Source: Vibrio sp. J1-1 (GTDB taxonomy: Bacteria > Pseudomonadota > Gammaproteobacteria > Enterobacterales > Vibrionaceae). From it: a stretch of DNA of 64,000 nt. Location of the stretch: positions 62,001 through 126,000 of the forward strand of contig NZ_JAKKCM010000011.1 in assembly GCF_021728395.1 (NCBI RefSeq), given 5' to 3'. The notes under the pieces are model-generated. The model did not search any database. It was not told where the DNA came from and saw only the letters and a program-made list of their open reading frames with translations. Each line of letters starts with the position of its first letter. The stretch's first letter is position 1. Shown piece by piece: positions 1-8,537 of this stretch. Made by a program: the position numbers and the translations under genes.

Positions 1-821
1 CGATATTCAATATGCAGTGGGGCAAAATGTTGGGCTATCAGCCTAACGAACTGACCGCAACGGTCGAAACCTGGAAAAACAACCTTCATCCAGAAGATTA
101 CGACCTCGCGGTCGGTGCATTTGAGGATCATCTGGCAGGAAAGACCGACCTTTACCAAGTTGTACACCGCATGATTCATAAAGACGGGACTGACAGCTGG
201 GTTTCCGACAGAGGCCGGATTGTAGAGTACGCAGATGATGGCTCCCCACTTCGCATGATGGGCACCCACATCGACATTACTAATGAAAAACGCTATGAGC
301 AGCAACTGGCAAAACTTGCCAATAGCGATCCGCTTACCGGGCTACTAAACCGAAGTGCCATGGAAAAATGCTTCAAAGAAAATGCGGACCTTTGCCAATC
401 AATTAAACGCTCTCTCATATTTTTCGATGTGGATAATTTTAAAACCGTCAACGACGAACTGGGTCACCACGCGGGTGATAGTTTATTGATTAGTATTTCG
501 AATAGTCTCAAAGAACTCACACCAACTGACGCACAAATTGCTCGGATCGGTGGTGACGAGTTCGTAATCCTATGTAAAGAGTCCTCTAGAAAAGAACTGG
601 GTGAGTTGTGTGATCGACTGTTAACCTGCGTGCCTTCCACCATGCAGTCCATCATAAATCTAGACTCTGAAAACGCACTGAACGTTGGATTAAGTATTGG
701 TGTGTGTATTTTCCAGGCAAGTACGGGTAACTTCGAAGAGATATATCAAAAAGCCGATGCTGCCATGTATGAGATTAAGAAGAATGGCAAGAATGGCGTC
801 GCATTTATCGAGCTCACTTAA
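1..821 (+). CDS. PAS-GGDEF diguanylate cyclase, 5' end outside window
   Basis: The frame is open to the first base of the window, so the gene starts upstream. Counting from the first internal Met (position 12), residues 1-90 look like a PAS_3 fold (WKNNLHPEDY, then the strand ending MGTHIDITNEKRYEQQ). A GGDEF domain follows (DPLTGLLNR at about 106-114, FFDVDNFKTVND at about 138-149, and the signature RIGGDEF at about 178-184). The active-site residues for making cyclic di-GMP from GTP are intact. The RxxD inhibitory site expected five residues before GGDEF is absent, so product inhibition at that site is unlikely. The missing N-terminus may hold more sensor domains. The cyclase assignment is firm; the signal sensed is unknown. 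Confidence 0.9.
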   Translation, partial: IFNMQWGKMLGYQPNELTATVETWKNNLHPEDYDLAVGAFEDHLAGKTDLYQVVHRMIHKDGTDSWVSDRGRIVEYADDGSPLRMMGTHIDITNEKRYEQQLAKLANSDPLTGLLNRSAMEKCFKENADLCQSIKRSLIFFDVDNFKTVNDELGHHAGDSLLISISNSLKELTPTDAQIARIGGDEFVILCKESSRKELGELCDRLLTCVPSTMQSIINLDSENALNVGLSIGVCIFQASTGNFEEIYQKADAAMYEIKKNGKNGVAFIELT

Positions 822-883
822 CTTACTGACAAGTTGAGATAGTCATTACTCGATAATTGCACACCTGCATAAAACAGCAGGTA

Positions 884-910
884 CAAAAAAACCAGTCATA
901 AAGACTGGTT
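884..910 (-). terminator. Terminator of first tRNA operon
   Basis: Eight-base stem (890-897 with 903-910), five-base loop, and on the minus strand a run of T made by the A tract at 885-890. It lies just past the 3' end of the tRNA-Cys gene. Confidence 0.8.
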
Positions 911-920
911 CTAAGAATTT

Positions 921-994
921 TGGAGGCGCCTCCCGGAGTCGAACCGAGGTCCACGGATTTGCAATCCGCTGCATAGCCACTCTGCCAAGGCGCC
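921..994 (-). tRNA. tRNA-Cys (GCA), copy 1
   Basis: 74 bases on the minus strand with encoded CCA end. The acceptor stem GGCGCCT pairs, the anticodon loop reads ATTGCAAAT (anticodon GCA), and the T loop is TTCGACT. It is the last gene of a tRNA-Leu/tRNA-Cys unit and ends directly before the terminator at 884-910. Confidence 0.96.
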
Positions 995-1010
995 TTTTTA
1001 GATTTTTTGA

Positions 1011-1097
1011 TGGTGCCCCGGGCCGGACTTGAACCGGCACAGCGCGAACGCCGAGGGATTTTAAATCCCTTGTGTCTACCAATTCCACCACCAGGGC
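1011..1097 (-). tRNA. tRNA-Leu (TAA), copy 1
   Basis: 87 bases on the minus strand with a long class II variable arm and an encoded CCA end. The acceptor begins GCCCTGG and the anticodon loop holds TAA. The order Leu then Cys matches the E. coli glyW-cysT-leuZ set of genes, but no tRNA-Gly lies between this gene and the promoter at 1159-1186, unlike the second copy of the operon. Confidence 0.96.
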
Positions 1098-1158
1098 AAC
1101 GCAATCATGCGATGGTAACACCACCCTCTCAACGACCTTCGCCGTGAGAACGAGGCGT

Positions 1159-1186
1159 ACTTTAACCTATTGAGATTACCCGTCAA
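1159..1186 (-). promoter_or_regulatory. Promoter of first tRNA operon
   Basis: On the minus strand a -35 box TTGACG (1181-1186), a 16-base spacer and a -10 box TAAAGT (1159-1164), followed by a C/G-rich discriminator of the kind seen at stable-RNA promoters. The surrounding 80 bases closely match the region upstream of the second tRNA operon at 14580-14660. Confidence 0.75.
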
Positions 1187-1307
1187 CAAAAAAGTTATCT
1201 TTTTGATTCAAATGGTTAAAATCCGTTCCGCAGAGATTAATAGGTAAACATTTCGCACAATGAATAAACACTAGCCAGGAGTTACATGCTCTTTTTTGTA
1301 CTCCCCC

Positions 1308-1826
1308 CATCAGAGTCTAAAGCGCGCTAGGCAAGTCCTTTTCTCAGAGAAGAGTTGGCAAAACTGATTTCTACCTCGAACTCTTTACAAGCCCACTGCA
1401 TTTAATTGAAGTACAGCGTTTAGCGCCACCATAAATGTCTGCTTTATCGGCATAGAGCGACTTAAGTATCGATCGCTGATCTAAATATGCATTCATAACT
1501 TTCATGCAGCCCTCTGTAGTTACAAATGGAAAAGCTCGGCATGCTTCTTAGTGGTTACATTATCCACAATCGCGATACTCCTTCCATTTTCAGGATGAGG
1601 CTAAAGGACTCCATGATTTATAGATACTTTATGTTCTGGCTTCGACACCGTTTTGGAGAGTTTTACATGAGGGATAGTATCATACGCCTAGGCTCTTAAC
1701 GTCTCACGTTTGATGAACAGCCCTTCATTTTTAGCGAGCAGCTCAGTAAGGTACTGAAAATTAAAGTCGTGATATTTGGTTTGTATAACACCCTGAATGT
1801 TTCTGACAAACTTCTGAAATTTAAAT
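1308..1826 (-). pseudogene. Decayed ISNCY-type transposase
   Basis: No open frame survives, but minus-strand translation in pieces recovers a transposase. From about 1826 down to 1685 one frame reads KYHDFNFQYLTELLAKNEGL, then FIKRETLRA and a stop. This fits the YxDFGPTLAxEKL...SxETLR stretch of ISNCY-family enzymes. Near 1430-1505 a second piece reads SLYADKADIYGG, matching the catalytic-core pattern LYSDKHxIF. Near 1325-1405 a third reads FEVEISFANSSLRKGLA, a stop, then RA, matching the AxSPxAKGRVER block. Several stops and shifts separate the pieces, so it is dead. Candidate terminal inverted repeats, weak, lie at 1248-1260 and about 1941-1963. Family assignment is from memory of motifs. 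Confidence 0.7.
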
Positions 1827-2097
1827 CACCTTTCTCTGTTGATAAAATGAACAATAGCGAGGTATTATCCACAGCCTTTATTTGATCTATGCCTTATCAG
1901 ATAACGAATTGAGTACTGGCATCACTATTGAAATATATGTTAATGGGTTTTGTCGAAAATGTCGCATATCATCCGGTCATTGCGTAAAAAAATAATCAAT
2001 TCATCGATTAGCATGCTTTCAAATTAATCACAGGCTGAAGGATATTTGGTCTTAACTTTTTAATCGTGGATGTAGTATTTAGGTAACTTTTTTACGT

Positions 2098-3894
2098 ATG
2101 TTTAATTTCCCAACTCAACCCAAGTCTTTTGCCTCTGGCATTTTTAAATTTTCAGTTACAGCTCTTCTATCATACCCGTTGGCGTTTTCTGCAGCCGCAG
2201 AAGAAATAGCCCCGGTGACTGGTGAGCATAATACTCTGGTATTTTTGGTTAACTTTCAGGAAAACCCTAATGAAATGCCGATGACAACTAATGAGGCTCA
2301 TGATCTCGTTTTTGGTACCATTAACGAATATTATCAAACGGCATCTTATGGTCAGATGTCGCTTGTTGGTGAAGTCGCAGGAGTATTTACTGCACCATTT
2401 TCCAACCAATCCTGCCCTAGCGCTGTAGCGGTTGCCGATGCGGTTAATGCCCAGGCTACCGAAGCAGGTATCCCCATCGTTCAATTCGACCATTACCTTT
2501 ACCTGACAACACATACTGCCTGTGGAACAAATGGTTCCTCTACTATAGGTGGATCTCCTTCAGAAGCGACGATTAATGGTAATTTTGAACCGCGTATTGT
2601 AGCACACGAGTTAGGTCATAGTTTTGGCTTACGTCATTCTAAAGCTTTGGAGTGCGATGGCTATAGTATTGGGGAAGACTGTTCGGTCATAGAATACGGT
2701 GACAGTTACGATACGATGGGTAACTATGATATGGGGTATTTCAATACTTTTCAGAAAGAACGTTTAGGCTGGATGTCTTCAGCTATATCCCCAGATATTA
2801 CTGTTGCAGAGCAAGATGGTTTATATACTATTGGCGCATATGAAGAGAATGCAGGTCTGCCAGTAGCCTTAAAAATCCCTCGCGGTGTTGACCCTGATAC
2901 TGGCGAAATGCGTTGGTTCTATATTGAGTATCGTCAGTCATTGGCACATGACAACTTTTTGGAAAGTCGGTCATACACTTTTTGGCGCGAAGATGTGACA
3001 GATGGCATTGTCGTTCGTATTGCAACAGATGGTAACGGGAAGAGCAGTCGCCTTCTTCATATGAAGCCTAACTCGTATTTTAAGCAGGTGTTAGGTTCTA
3101 ATGATTGGGAAGATCCTTCTCTTCCTGCGGGGGAAAGCTTTACAGACCCTGAGACTGGTATCACCATAGACTTTATTTCTGCCGATGGCGTAAAGGCTGA
3201 TATTAGTGTTCAATTCGGAAGCTCGCAGCCAACTTTACCAATTGATCAGTGTCAGTTAGTGGTTCCGTCAATAACCGTATCTGCTGTGTCTGAACAGACA
3301 TCTCTGCCAGGAGAGGCATTACAATATCTTGTTCAGGTGACTAACAATAATTCTATCGAGTGTGATTCAGCCAGTTACCAAATCCAGGCTGCTGTAGATG
3401 CAGGCTGGCAGGCTGATGTTGCTGCCTTAAGCTTGTCTGCTGGTCAATCTGATGAGTTATTGATCAGTATTACTTCTGCGTCAGACAGCGTAGCCGGAAT
3501 TTATTCAATACCAGTGACAGCAACGATGGAATCAGACTCTGAATACAGTGCAACAGATGAAGTTGTGTATCAGATAGAAGAGCAAGTTGTGTCTGAACCA
3601 CTGATAACGGCTAGTGATGATGTCGTGACAATAACAACCAAAGAAGCGGTTACGATTGATGTACTGGGCAACGATACACTGAGTGACAACACAACCGTGT
3701 TAGGAGTATCTGCTCCGAAATGGGGAAGTGCTGAAATATTGAATGATGGTAGTGTGCTTTATACTCCGGGTAAAAAATTCCGAAGCAGCGATAGTTTTAC
3801 CTACACAATTTCTGATGGGAGCAGCAACTCAACAGCCACTGTTGAAATAAACCTAGAATCAATAAAAACCACTGGTAAACCCCCTAAAAATTAA
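2098..3894 (+). CDS. Secreted zinc metalloprotease (HEXXHXXGXXH) with C-terminal adhesion-like domains
   Basis: 598 residues. A signal peptide ends near residue 34 (SAAAEE). The zinc motif AHELGHSFGLRH gives ligands H170, H174 and H180 with catalytic E171. A Met-turn-like YDTMGN at 204-209 supports a metzincin of the gametolysin (M11) type, and the N-terminal NTLVFLVNFQENP fits that group. Residues about 390-495 resemble an Ig-like NEW3/CARDB module, and 500-590 (SDDVVTITTKEAVTIDVLGNDT) a cadherin-like/Big_9 repeat that often serves surface attachment or is cleaved off. The gene stands alone, faces another secreted protein across a shared terminator, and sits beside a transposase relic. Substrate unknown; protease class confident, exact MEROPS family less so. 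Confidence 0.85.
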   Translation: MFNFPTQPKSFASGIFKFSVTALLSYPLAFSAAAEEIAPVTGEHNTLVFLVNFQENPNEMPMTTNEAHDLVFGTINEYYQTASYGQMSLVGEVAGVFTAPFSNQSCPSAVAVADAVNAQATEAGIPIVQFDHYLYLTTHTACGTNGSSTIGGSPSEATINGNFEPRIVAHELGHSFGLRHSKALECDGYSIGEDCSVIEYGDSYDTMGNYDMGYFNTFQKERLGWMSSAISPDITVAEQDGLYTIGAYEENAGLPVALKIPRGVDPDTGEMRWFYIEYRQSLAHDNFLESRSYTFWREDVTDGIVVRIATDGNGKSSRLLHMKPNSYFKQVLGSNDWEDPSLPAGESFTDPETGITIDFISADGVKADISVQFGSSQPTLPIDQCQLVVPSITVSAVSEQTSLPGEALQYLVQVTNNNSIECDSASYQIQAAVDAGWQADVAALSLSAGQSDELLISITSASDSVAGIYSIPVTATMESDSEYSATDEVVYQIEEQVVSEPLITASDDVVTITTKEAVTIDVLGNDTLSDNTTVLGVSAPKWGSAEILNDGSVLYTPGKKFRSSDSFTYTISDGSSNSTATVEINLESIKTTGKPPKN

Positions 3895-3910
3895 CGGACT
3901 TATAATGAAA

Positions 3911-3943
3911 AATAAGCCCGGCATTTTTTCTGTCGGGCTTATT
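3911..3943. terminator. Bidirectional terminator between convergent genes
   Basis: Ten-base stem (3911-3920 with 3934-3943) with an A-rich left flank, between the stop codons of the protease gene and the convergent secreted-protein gene. Confidence 0.75.
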
Positions 3944-3965
3944 AGCGAGTGTAGATTATATGTTA

Positions 3966-5639
3966 TTAATCAGTGCCACAATCAGGGCACTCATCTTCAC
4001 AGATAGAACAGTCTGCAGTATCTTGTACAGTATCGGTTACATCTGGTTTAACTTTCAGGTGACCTTTAGCAGTAACTGTGTCTCTGAAGCCATTTGTTGC
4101 AACAGTATCAAAATCATCAGGGGTATAGCTACCGTAGTACGATACACATTCACCTACAGCTTCATCACCAGCAGGAGCTAATTCTAAATCGATGCCGCTG
4201 TTAGGAAATGCAGTCTGCATATCTGCATCTTTATAAATAGTGTCTGTTTTGTCATCAAATATCGTATCCAAAACCATGGTCAATGTCTTATGCGTATTAC
4301 AGACTTGCCCTGAGAAGCCTACCCCAATCGCAATAACACCTGAGTTCTCATAGTTAGGTATAAATTTACTAGTACAGTCTTTATTTACTGATAGTGATGC
4401 GTTGAGATCAGCTCCTTGACAGTCATCTGTTGCCATATCGGTGACAGTTTTTTCTGCGCCGTCAGTATCAACAGGGGCTGCCATGACAATAACGGTATTA
4501 TCAAGGCCATATGCAGTTGATTCAATAGTGCCTGAATATGAGACCTCTGCACCAGGAAGCAGAATATCAGCGACAGCAATTGGTACGTAGTTATCGGTTT
4601 CGTCGATTTGATCTTGTTTATAAACAGGATCTTCAGTATCAATAACAACGACATTATATAAAGTACCTACACCGTCATTGATTACTTTACCGCTGAAGTC
4701 ATATTCATAACCCGTTTCGGTATCATTTACCCGACCTTGTGAACATTCTTTGGTGACATCAATACTACATAGTTCAAAGGAATCCATAGCAAAGTCTTTC
4801 AACTGTGCAGTAATACTACTTGATGCACGGGTTTCAGCAGCAAAAGCACTGAAGCAGGCTTTAGTATCCAGAACCTGAGTCAGGTTAATACCGCCTTCAA
4901 AGAAAGACTCGATTGGGAAACCATCAATTGGATCGACAACAGTATTAGTTGACGCACACAATAACTGATTAGATCCCGGATTACATAGAGCATTTTCTTG
5001 TTTTTTGAGTCGTAGATTTTCGGCTACACAGTCATCTTCTCCACCTTTTTTGTCTATAAATTGTTTCGTACAAGTATCATCCCATTCCAGTACTAATATT
5101 TCTGGACCGAGGTTAGCAGATTGCAGATAATTGACCTGGATGAGAACATCCCCATTCATATGTTCTCCTTCGAAAGAGCCGTCTGCATTAGTTGAAACAT
5201 CATCCTGATAGAACCAGAAACCCATGAACGCGTCACCGTTAGTACCTTCCCTAAGTGCTGCGAAATTAATGATTAAGTCTCCAGATTCTTCATAAGCAGC
5301 GGCATAGGCGTGCAGGATATTACCTTTATCCAGAATACTACCGTTCACCCAGCTTAAATCTGGAATATCAAAGGTATTTTTTTTACCCCCACCATAAACG
5401 TCATCTGGCAAATCAGTATCATCTATATTGGTATACACTTTTGCATCGCCGTCTAGAGGAGGGGTGCCCCAGTCGTCACCTGCGACTTCACTATCATCCC
5501 AAAAGTTAGCGCTTGCTTCTAACTCAAAAATACCATCGGATGGTGTAGCTATAGCACCAACCGCCGTAAATAAGCTTATACAGAACACCAATGTGGCGTT
5601 GAGTAAAGTTTTCCATGTATATCTTGTTGCAAAATCCAT
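3966..5639 (-). CDS. Large secreted protein of unknown function, Cys-rich tail
   Basis: 557 residues with a signal peptide (hydrophobic stretch to about residue 31, ending AIATPS). Residues about 37-210 follow a pattern I know from the N-terminus of secreted multi-domain proteins: FELEASANFWDD, a GGGKKNTFDI turn, then GDAFMGFWFYQDD. Residues about 300-420 read like a DUF11-type beta-sandwich (DFSGKVINDGVGTLYNVVV), and the pattern partly recurs afterwards. The C-terminus packs five cysteines (CSICEDECPDCGTD). No catalytic motif is visible, so a structural or surface role is more likely than an enzyme. It converges on the secreted protease. A long AT-rich upstream region carries a paired operator at 5856-5880. 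Confidence 0.7.
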   Translation of the reverse strand: MDFATRYTWKTLLNATLVFCISLFTAVGAIATPSDGIFELEASANFWDDSEVAGDDWGTPPLDGDAKVYTNIDDTDLPDDVYGGGKKNTFDIPDLSWVNGSILDKGNILHAYAAAYEESGDLIINFAALREGTNGDAFMGFWFYQDDVSTNADGSFEGEHMNGDVLIQVNYLQSANLGPEILVLEWDDTCTKQFIDKKGGEDDCVAENLRLKKQENALCNPGSNQLLCASTNTVVDPIDGFPIESFFEGGINLTQVLDTKACFSAFAAETRASSSITAQLKDFAMDSFELCSIDVTKECSQGRVNDTETGYEYDFSGKVINDGVGTLYNVVVIDTEDPVYKQDQIDETDNYVPIAVADILLPGAEVSYSGTIESTAYGLDNTVIVMAAPVDTDGAEKTVTDMATDDCQGADLNASLSVNKDCTSKFIPNYENSGVIAIGVGFSGQVCNTHKTLTMVLDTIFDDKTDTIYKDADMQTAFPNSGIDLELAPAGDEAVGECVSYYGSYTPDDFDTVATNGFRDTVTAKGHLKVKPDVTDTVQDTADCSICEDECPDCGTD

Positions 5640-5855
5640 CTTAACTCCTCATCTGCATCAGGCAGAAGACATTTGGGATCAGGTTGCAACGGCACCCAAT
5701 TACCCCGTGATTAGAACCCTTGCAAACATCGCTATGCATTTTCAACACAGCTAACAAAGCACCAAGGACAAAGCACGAAGTGAGCCAAGATTTATGTTAT
5801 TGAAAAAGTTAATAATTTATTAGTAAAAAAGCCCAAATTGTGTACCAAATAAAGC

Positions 5856-5880
5856 ACAAGTGTTACACAGTGTTACACTT
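5856..5880. promoter_or_regulatory. Tandem GTGTTACAC operator-like repeat
   Basis: Two copies of the nine-base near-palindrome GTGTTACAC begin at 5859 and 5869, exactly ten bases apart, and the whole block is bounded by inverted CAAGTGT/ACACTTG arms. One-turn phasing suggests side-by-side binding of a regulator. It lies about 220 bases upstream of the minus-strand gene starting at 5639. The regulator is not identified. Confidence 0.5.
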
Positions 5881-6724
5881 GTAAATGCAAACGATTGAAA
5901 ATCCTTAACTTCTACTATTTATAATATTTACAGGTGTGGACACTTACTGATACGACTGCTTGAAGTTACTGAATTTTGGCGACTTATAATGATATAGATG
6001 AGGAATGCGATAATTTATAGTAGAAGGCATTTAAAATATGTTTAGTAAAATATCGACTACTGAATAGGTTGGCATGGTATTCTCGGATGAGAATGCATTA
6101 ATTTACTGAGTGCACTCTAGTTTTCTATCCATCAACTCAATATGACTATATTGCCAAGTATGGATGAAGGCTGACTTCAGGTTCGCGATTACTGTTAGAG
6201 AATCATTTTCACATTTAGTGTCAACGCACTCAGAATAGATAAAATATAGTTAGATTCATCATTATGTTTTTATAAAGTTTATTTTATTTGACTTGCTCCC
6301 CTTTGTCGATTCTTTGGGAGCCAGACTGTATGATCAAGTAACCGGAATCAAATAGCCTATTTACTAGCATCTACATATAAATCAATATGATACTATTCCT
6401 GTACCATAAATAAGACTCCGTTCGATTTCTTTTAAGGTAAGTTTTAAGTTTTTATCTTCACTAAAACCATATTGCTTAAAACCACTACAACTCAGAGTTT
6501 ATTTCGAAAAATTAGATTGACCCATTAGCTATTTGGTTTGAGTTTTACTTGCTAGTCGCTTGATTCAGCTCAATATTATCGTCGATTGCGAGAACAACAC
6601 AAGGTATTAGTATTATATTAATTATAGAGATTGAAGATTTTAAAGTAGAAAGAATAAAAGCGTTTATATACCTAAATTATTCATCGTTTATTAATCTTTT
6701 TATGTTATATAGGGAAGAACCGTT
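5881..6724. other. AT-rich gene-poor stretch
   Basis: About 0.85 kb with no frame I can support on either strand, no recognisable RNA gene and no pieces of a known protein. It forms part of the 1.4 kb gap between the secreted protein and the CHASE4 cyclase. Confidence 0.6.
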
Positions 6725-6805
6725 ATGACATTACGCAATAAAGAACTTACTCTGTTAATCATCGCGTGCTTGGTGTTTCTCGTTTGTATCACACTTGGAA
6801 AATAA
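6725..6805 (+). CDS. Possible 26-residue membrane peptide
   Basis: ATG at 6725 is preceded by AGGGAAG eight bases upstream. The product is a charged head (MTLRNKE) followed by a hydrophobic helix (LTLLIIACLVFLVCITLG) and Lys, the build of a single-pass small protein. I know no named family for it. Support is the ribosome site and composition only, so it could be chance. Confidence 0.4.
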   Translation: MTLRNKELTLLIIACLVFLVCITLGK

Positions 6806-6912
6806 ACATGATGCATAACACAATCGAGAGCACTTAATTGTCCTTACCTTCTTAAATGCCCTTTATTAGGCAGACCGCCCCTGAGAAGATACTCTATCTA
6901 AGGTTACACCTG

Positions 6913-6929
6913 TACCATTGCCAATGGTA
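6913..6929. promoter_or_regulatory. 17-base palindrome upstream of the CHASE4 cyclase
   Basis: TACCATTG, one central C, then CAATGGTA: a perfect palindrome about 120 bases before the cyclase start. It has the size of a dimeric repressor or activator site. Regulator unknown. Confidence 0.45.
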
Positions 6930-7047
6930 TGCATCATAGAAAGTAATGATCAATACACTTGCGATTAATATGGCAAATAAACATCATGCTGTGCTAATGT
7001 AGCGACTTTTGATTGCTCGCCTCCAGCCCACGATTACTTCAATAAAC

Positions 7048-8418
7048 ATGACGAAACTGCAAAAACGGACATTCTTACCCACTAGGTCATTGATGCACAC
7101 GATAACTTGGCTGTTGTGTGTCATGGTGGTTTCTGTGTTCGGTTGTCTTGTATTTTTTTTGAATTCATTAGATGACCTTGCAGCCGATGAATTAGCTCAA
7201 AGAGTTCACTTAACGATAAAGCTTGAGCAGCGCACAGCAAGGGACTCGCTCGAAGAGTATTCATTCTGGGACGAGGCATACCAAAAAATAGAGATCGAGC
7301 GTGACTTAGATTGGGTTGCAGCTAACTCTGGTGATTACCTCATGGATAAGTACGACTTTGATTTCAGTGTCGCAGTTACTCGCGGAGATCAAGAAGTCTA
7401 CCTAATTAAAAGCGTCGATGCTCAAACCATCAACTATAACGATTTAAAACAGCCACTTCTTGAGCTGATGGCTGTCTCCGAGCAACTGAATACCGAGAAG
7501 AAGCTCACCAATGGCGTGTTCCGTATTGACCAAGATGTATATCACATCGTTGGTGGACCTTTTATCAGTGAGCAGGATCAACAACCACGCAAAGGGACAT
7601 ACCTAGCGTTGGGAAAACGTATTGATACCGACTATCTCAGTAAACTTGAAAACGATTATCAACTATTCGGCCTCAATCTGGTTGACACCCCCAATGGGCT
7701 AACAAGTTTCATGACGCTCTACTCCCCTTCCGGTAGTGTCGTTGGCAGCCTGTCTTGGCAGCCTCGCGTTCCAAGTAAAGCGATCATCCCGACAATCACG
7801 CTCATAACGATCTTGTTTGCCTTCCTTATTACGGCGGTGACTATGTATATCTTGAAAAAAGAGCAAGTCAGCCGCGAAGAATATGAGGGTCAGTTGTTTG
7901 AGGAAGCAACGACAGACTCTTTAACAAAAGTTAAGAACCGACGCTATTTTATGATGATGGGTGTCAACGAATTTAATACCTGCCGCCTACTAGCAGAAAA
8001 ACAACTTTCCGTTTTGGTTTTGGACCTCGACTATTTTAAAAACATCAATGACCAGTTTGGACATAGTGTCGGTGATAAAGCGTTGACACATTTTACTCAA
8101 GTGTGCCGTACTGGATTGAGAAAGGCAGATATCTTGGGGCGAATAGGTGGCGAAGAATTTGCCGTTCTTTTGCCTTTGACCGATGCTAAGAAGGCGCAAG
8201 AAGTTGCGAACAGAATTCGAGCATTGATCGAAAAAAGCCCCTGTGTTTCTCATGGTAAACTGATCAATTTAACCGTTAGTATTGGCATCGCATCGTTTAA
8301 TCAGCAAGACAACTTTGAAGCGTTGCTTGAAGAAGCTGACAAAGCGTTGTACAACGCTAAACATCAGGGTAGAAACCAAGTCATCATTTATCATGACTAT
8401 ATGCAAGAGTTAGGGTAA
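7048..8418 (+). CDS. CHASE4-GGDEF membrane diguanylate cyclase
   Basis: 456 residues from ATG 7048; the frame is also open from a TTG at 7009, which would add 13 residues, and neither start has a strong ribosome site. A first membrane helix (about 16-39) is followed by a periplasmic CHASE4 sensor (EEYSFWDEAYQKIE, DWVAANSGDYL), a second helix (about 247-268) and a cytoplasmic GGDEF domain with signature RIGGEEF (about 365-371). The I-site RKAD sits five residues before it, so the enzyme should be product-inhibited. It should make cyclic di-GMP in response to an external signal. It appears monocistronic, with a palindrome upstream at 6913-6929. Confidence 0.92.
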   Translation: MTKLQKRTFLPTRSLMHTITWLLCVMVVSVFGCLVFFLNSLDDLAADELAQRVHLTIKLEQRTARDSLEEYSFWDEAYQKIEIERDLDWVAANSGDYLMDKYDFDFSVAVTRGDQEVYLIKSVDAQTINYNDLKQPLLELMAVSEQLNTEKKLTNGVFRIDQDVYHIVGGPFISEQDQQPRKGTYLALGKRIDTDYLSKLENDYQLFGLNLVDTPNGLTSFMTLYSPSGSVVGSLSWQPRVPSKAIIPTITLITILFAFLITAVTMYILKKEQVSREEYEGQLFEEATTDSLTKVKNRRYFMMMGVNEFNTCRLLAEKQLSVLVLDLDYFKNINDQFGHSVGDKALTHFTQVCRTGLRKADILGRIGGEEFAVLLPLTDAKKAQEVANRIRALIEKSPCVSHGKLINLTVSIGIASFNQQDNFEALLEEADKALYNAKHQGRNQVIIYHDYMQELG

Positions 8419-8537
8419 AACACGAGCAAAGTTAATCGGAAAGCTTTTCGGCTAGTTGGCCTTCCCACTCTCGAAGAATTGAGTATTTAGGTATACCATT
8501 AAACATCTAAAGCGTCTGCGTTTGGGAGTTTCTGACT

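Noticed and set aside
823-1124. Two minus-strand open frames of about 92 residues
   Set aside because: They run straight through the tRNA-Leu and tRNA-Cys genes and have no family resemblance.
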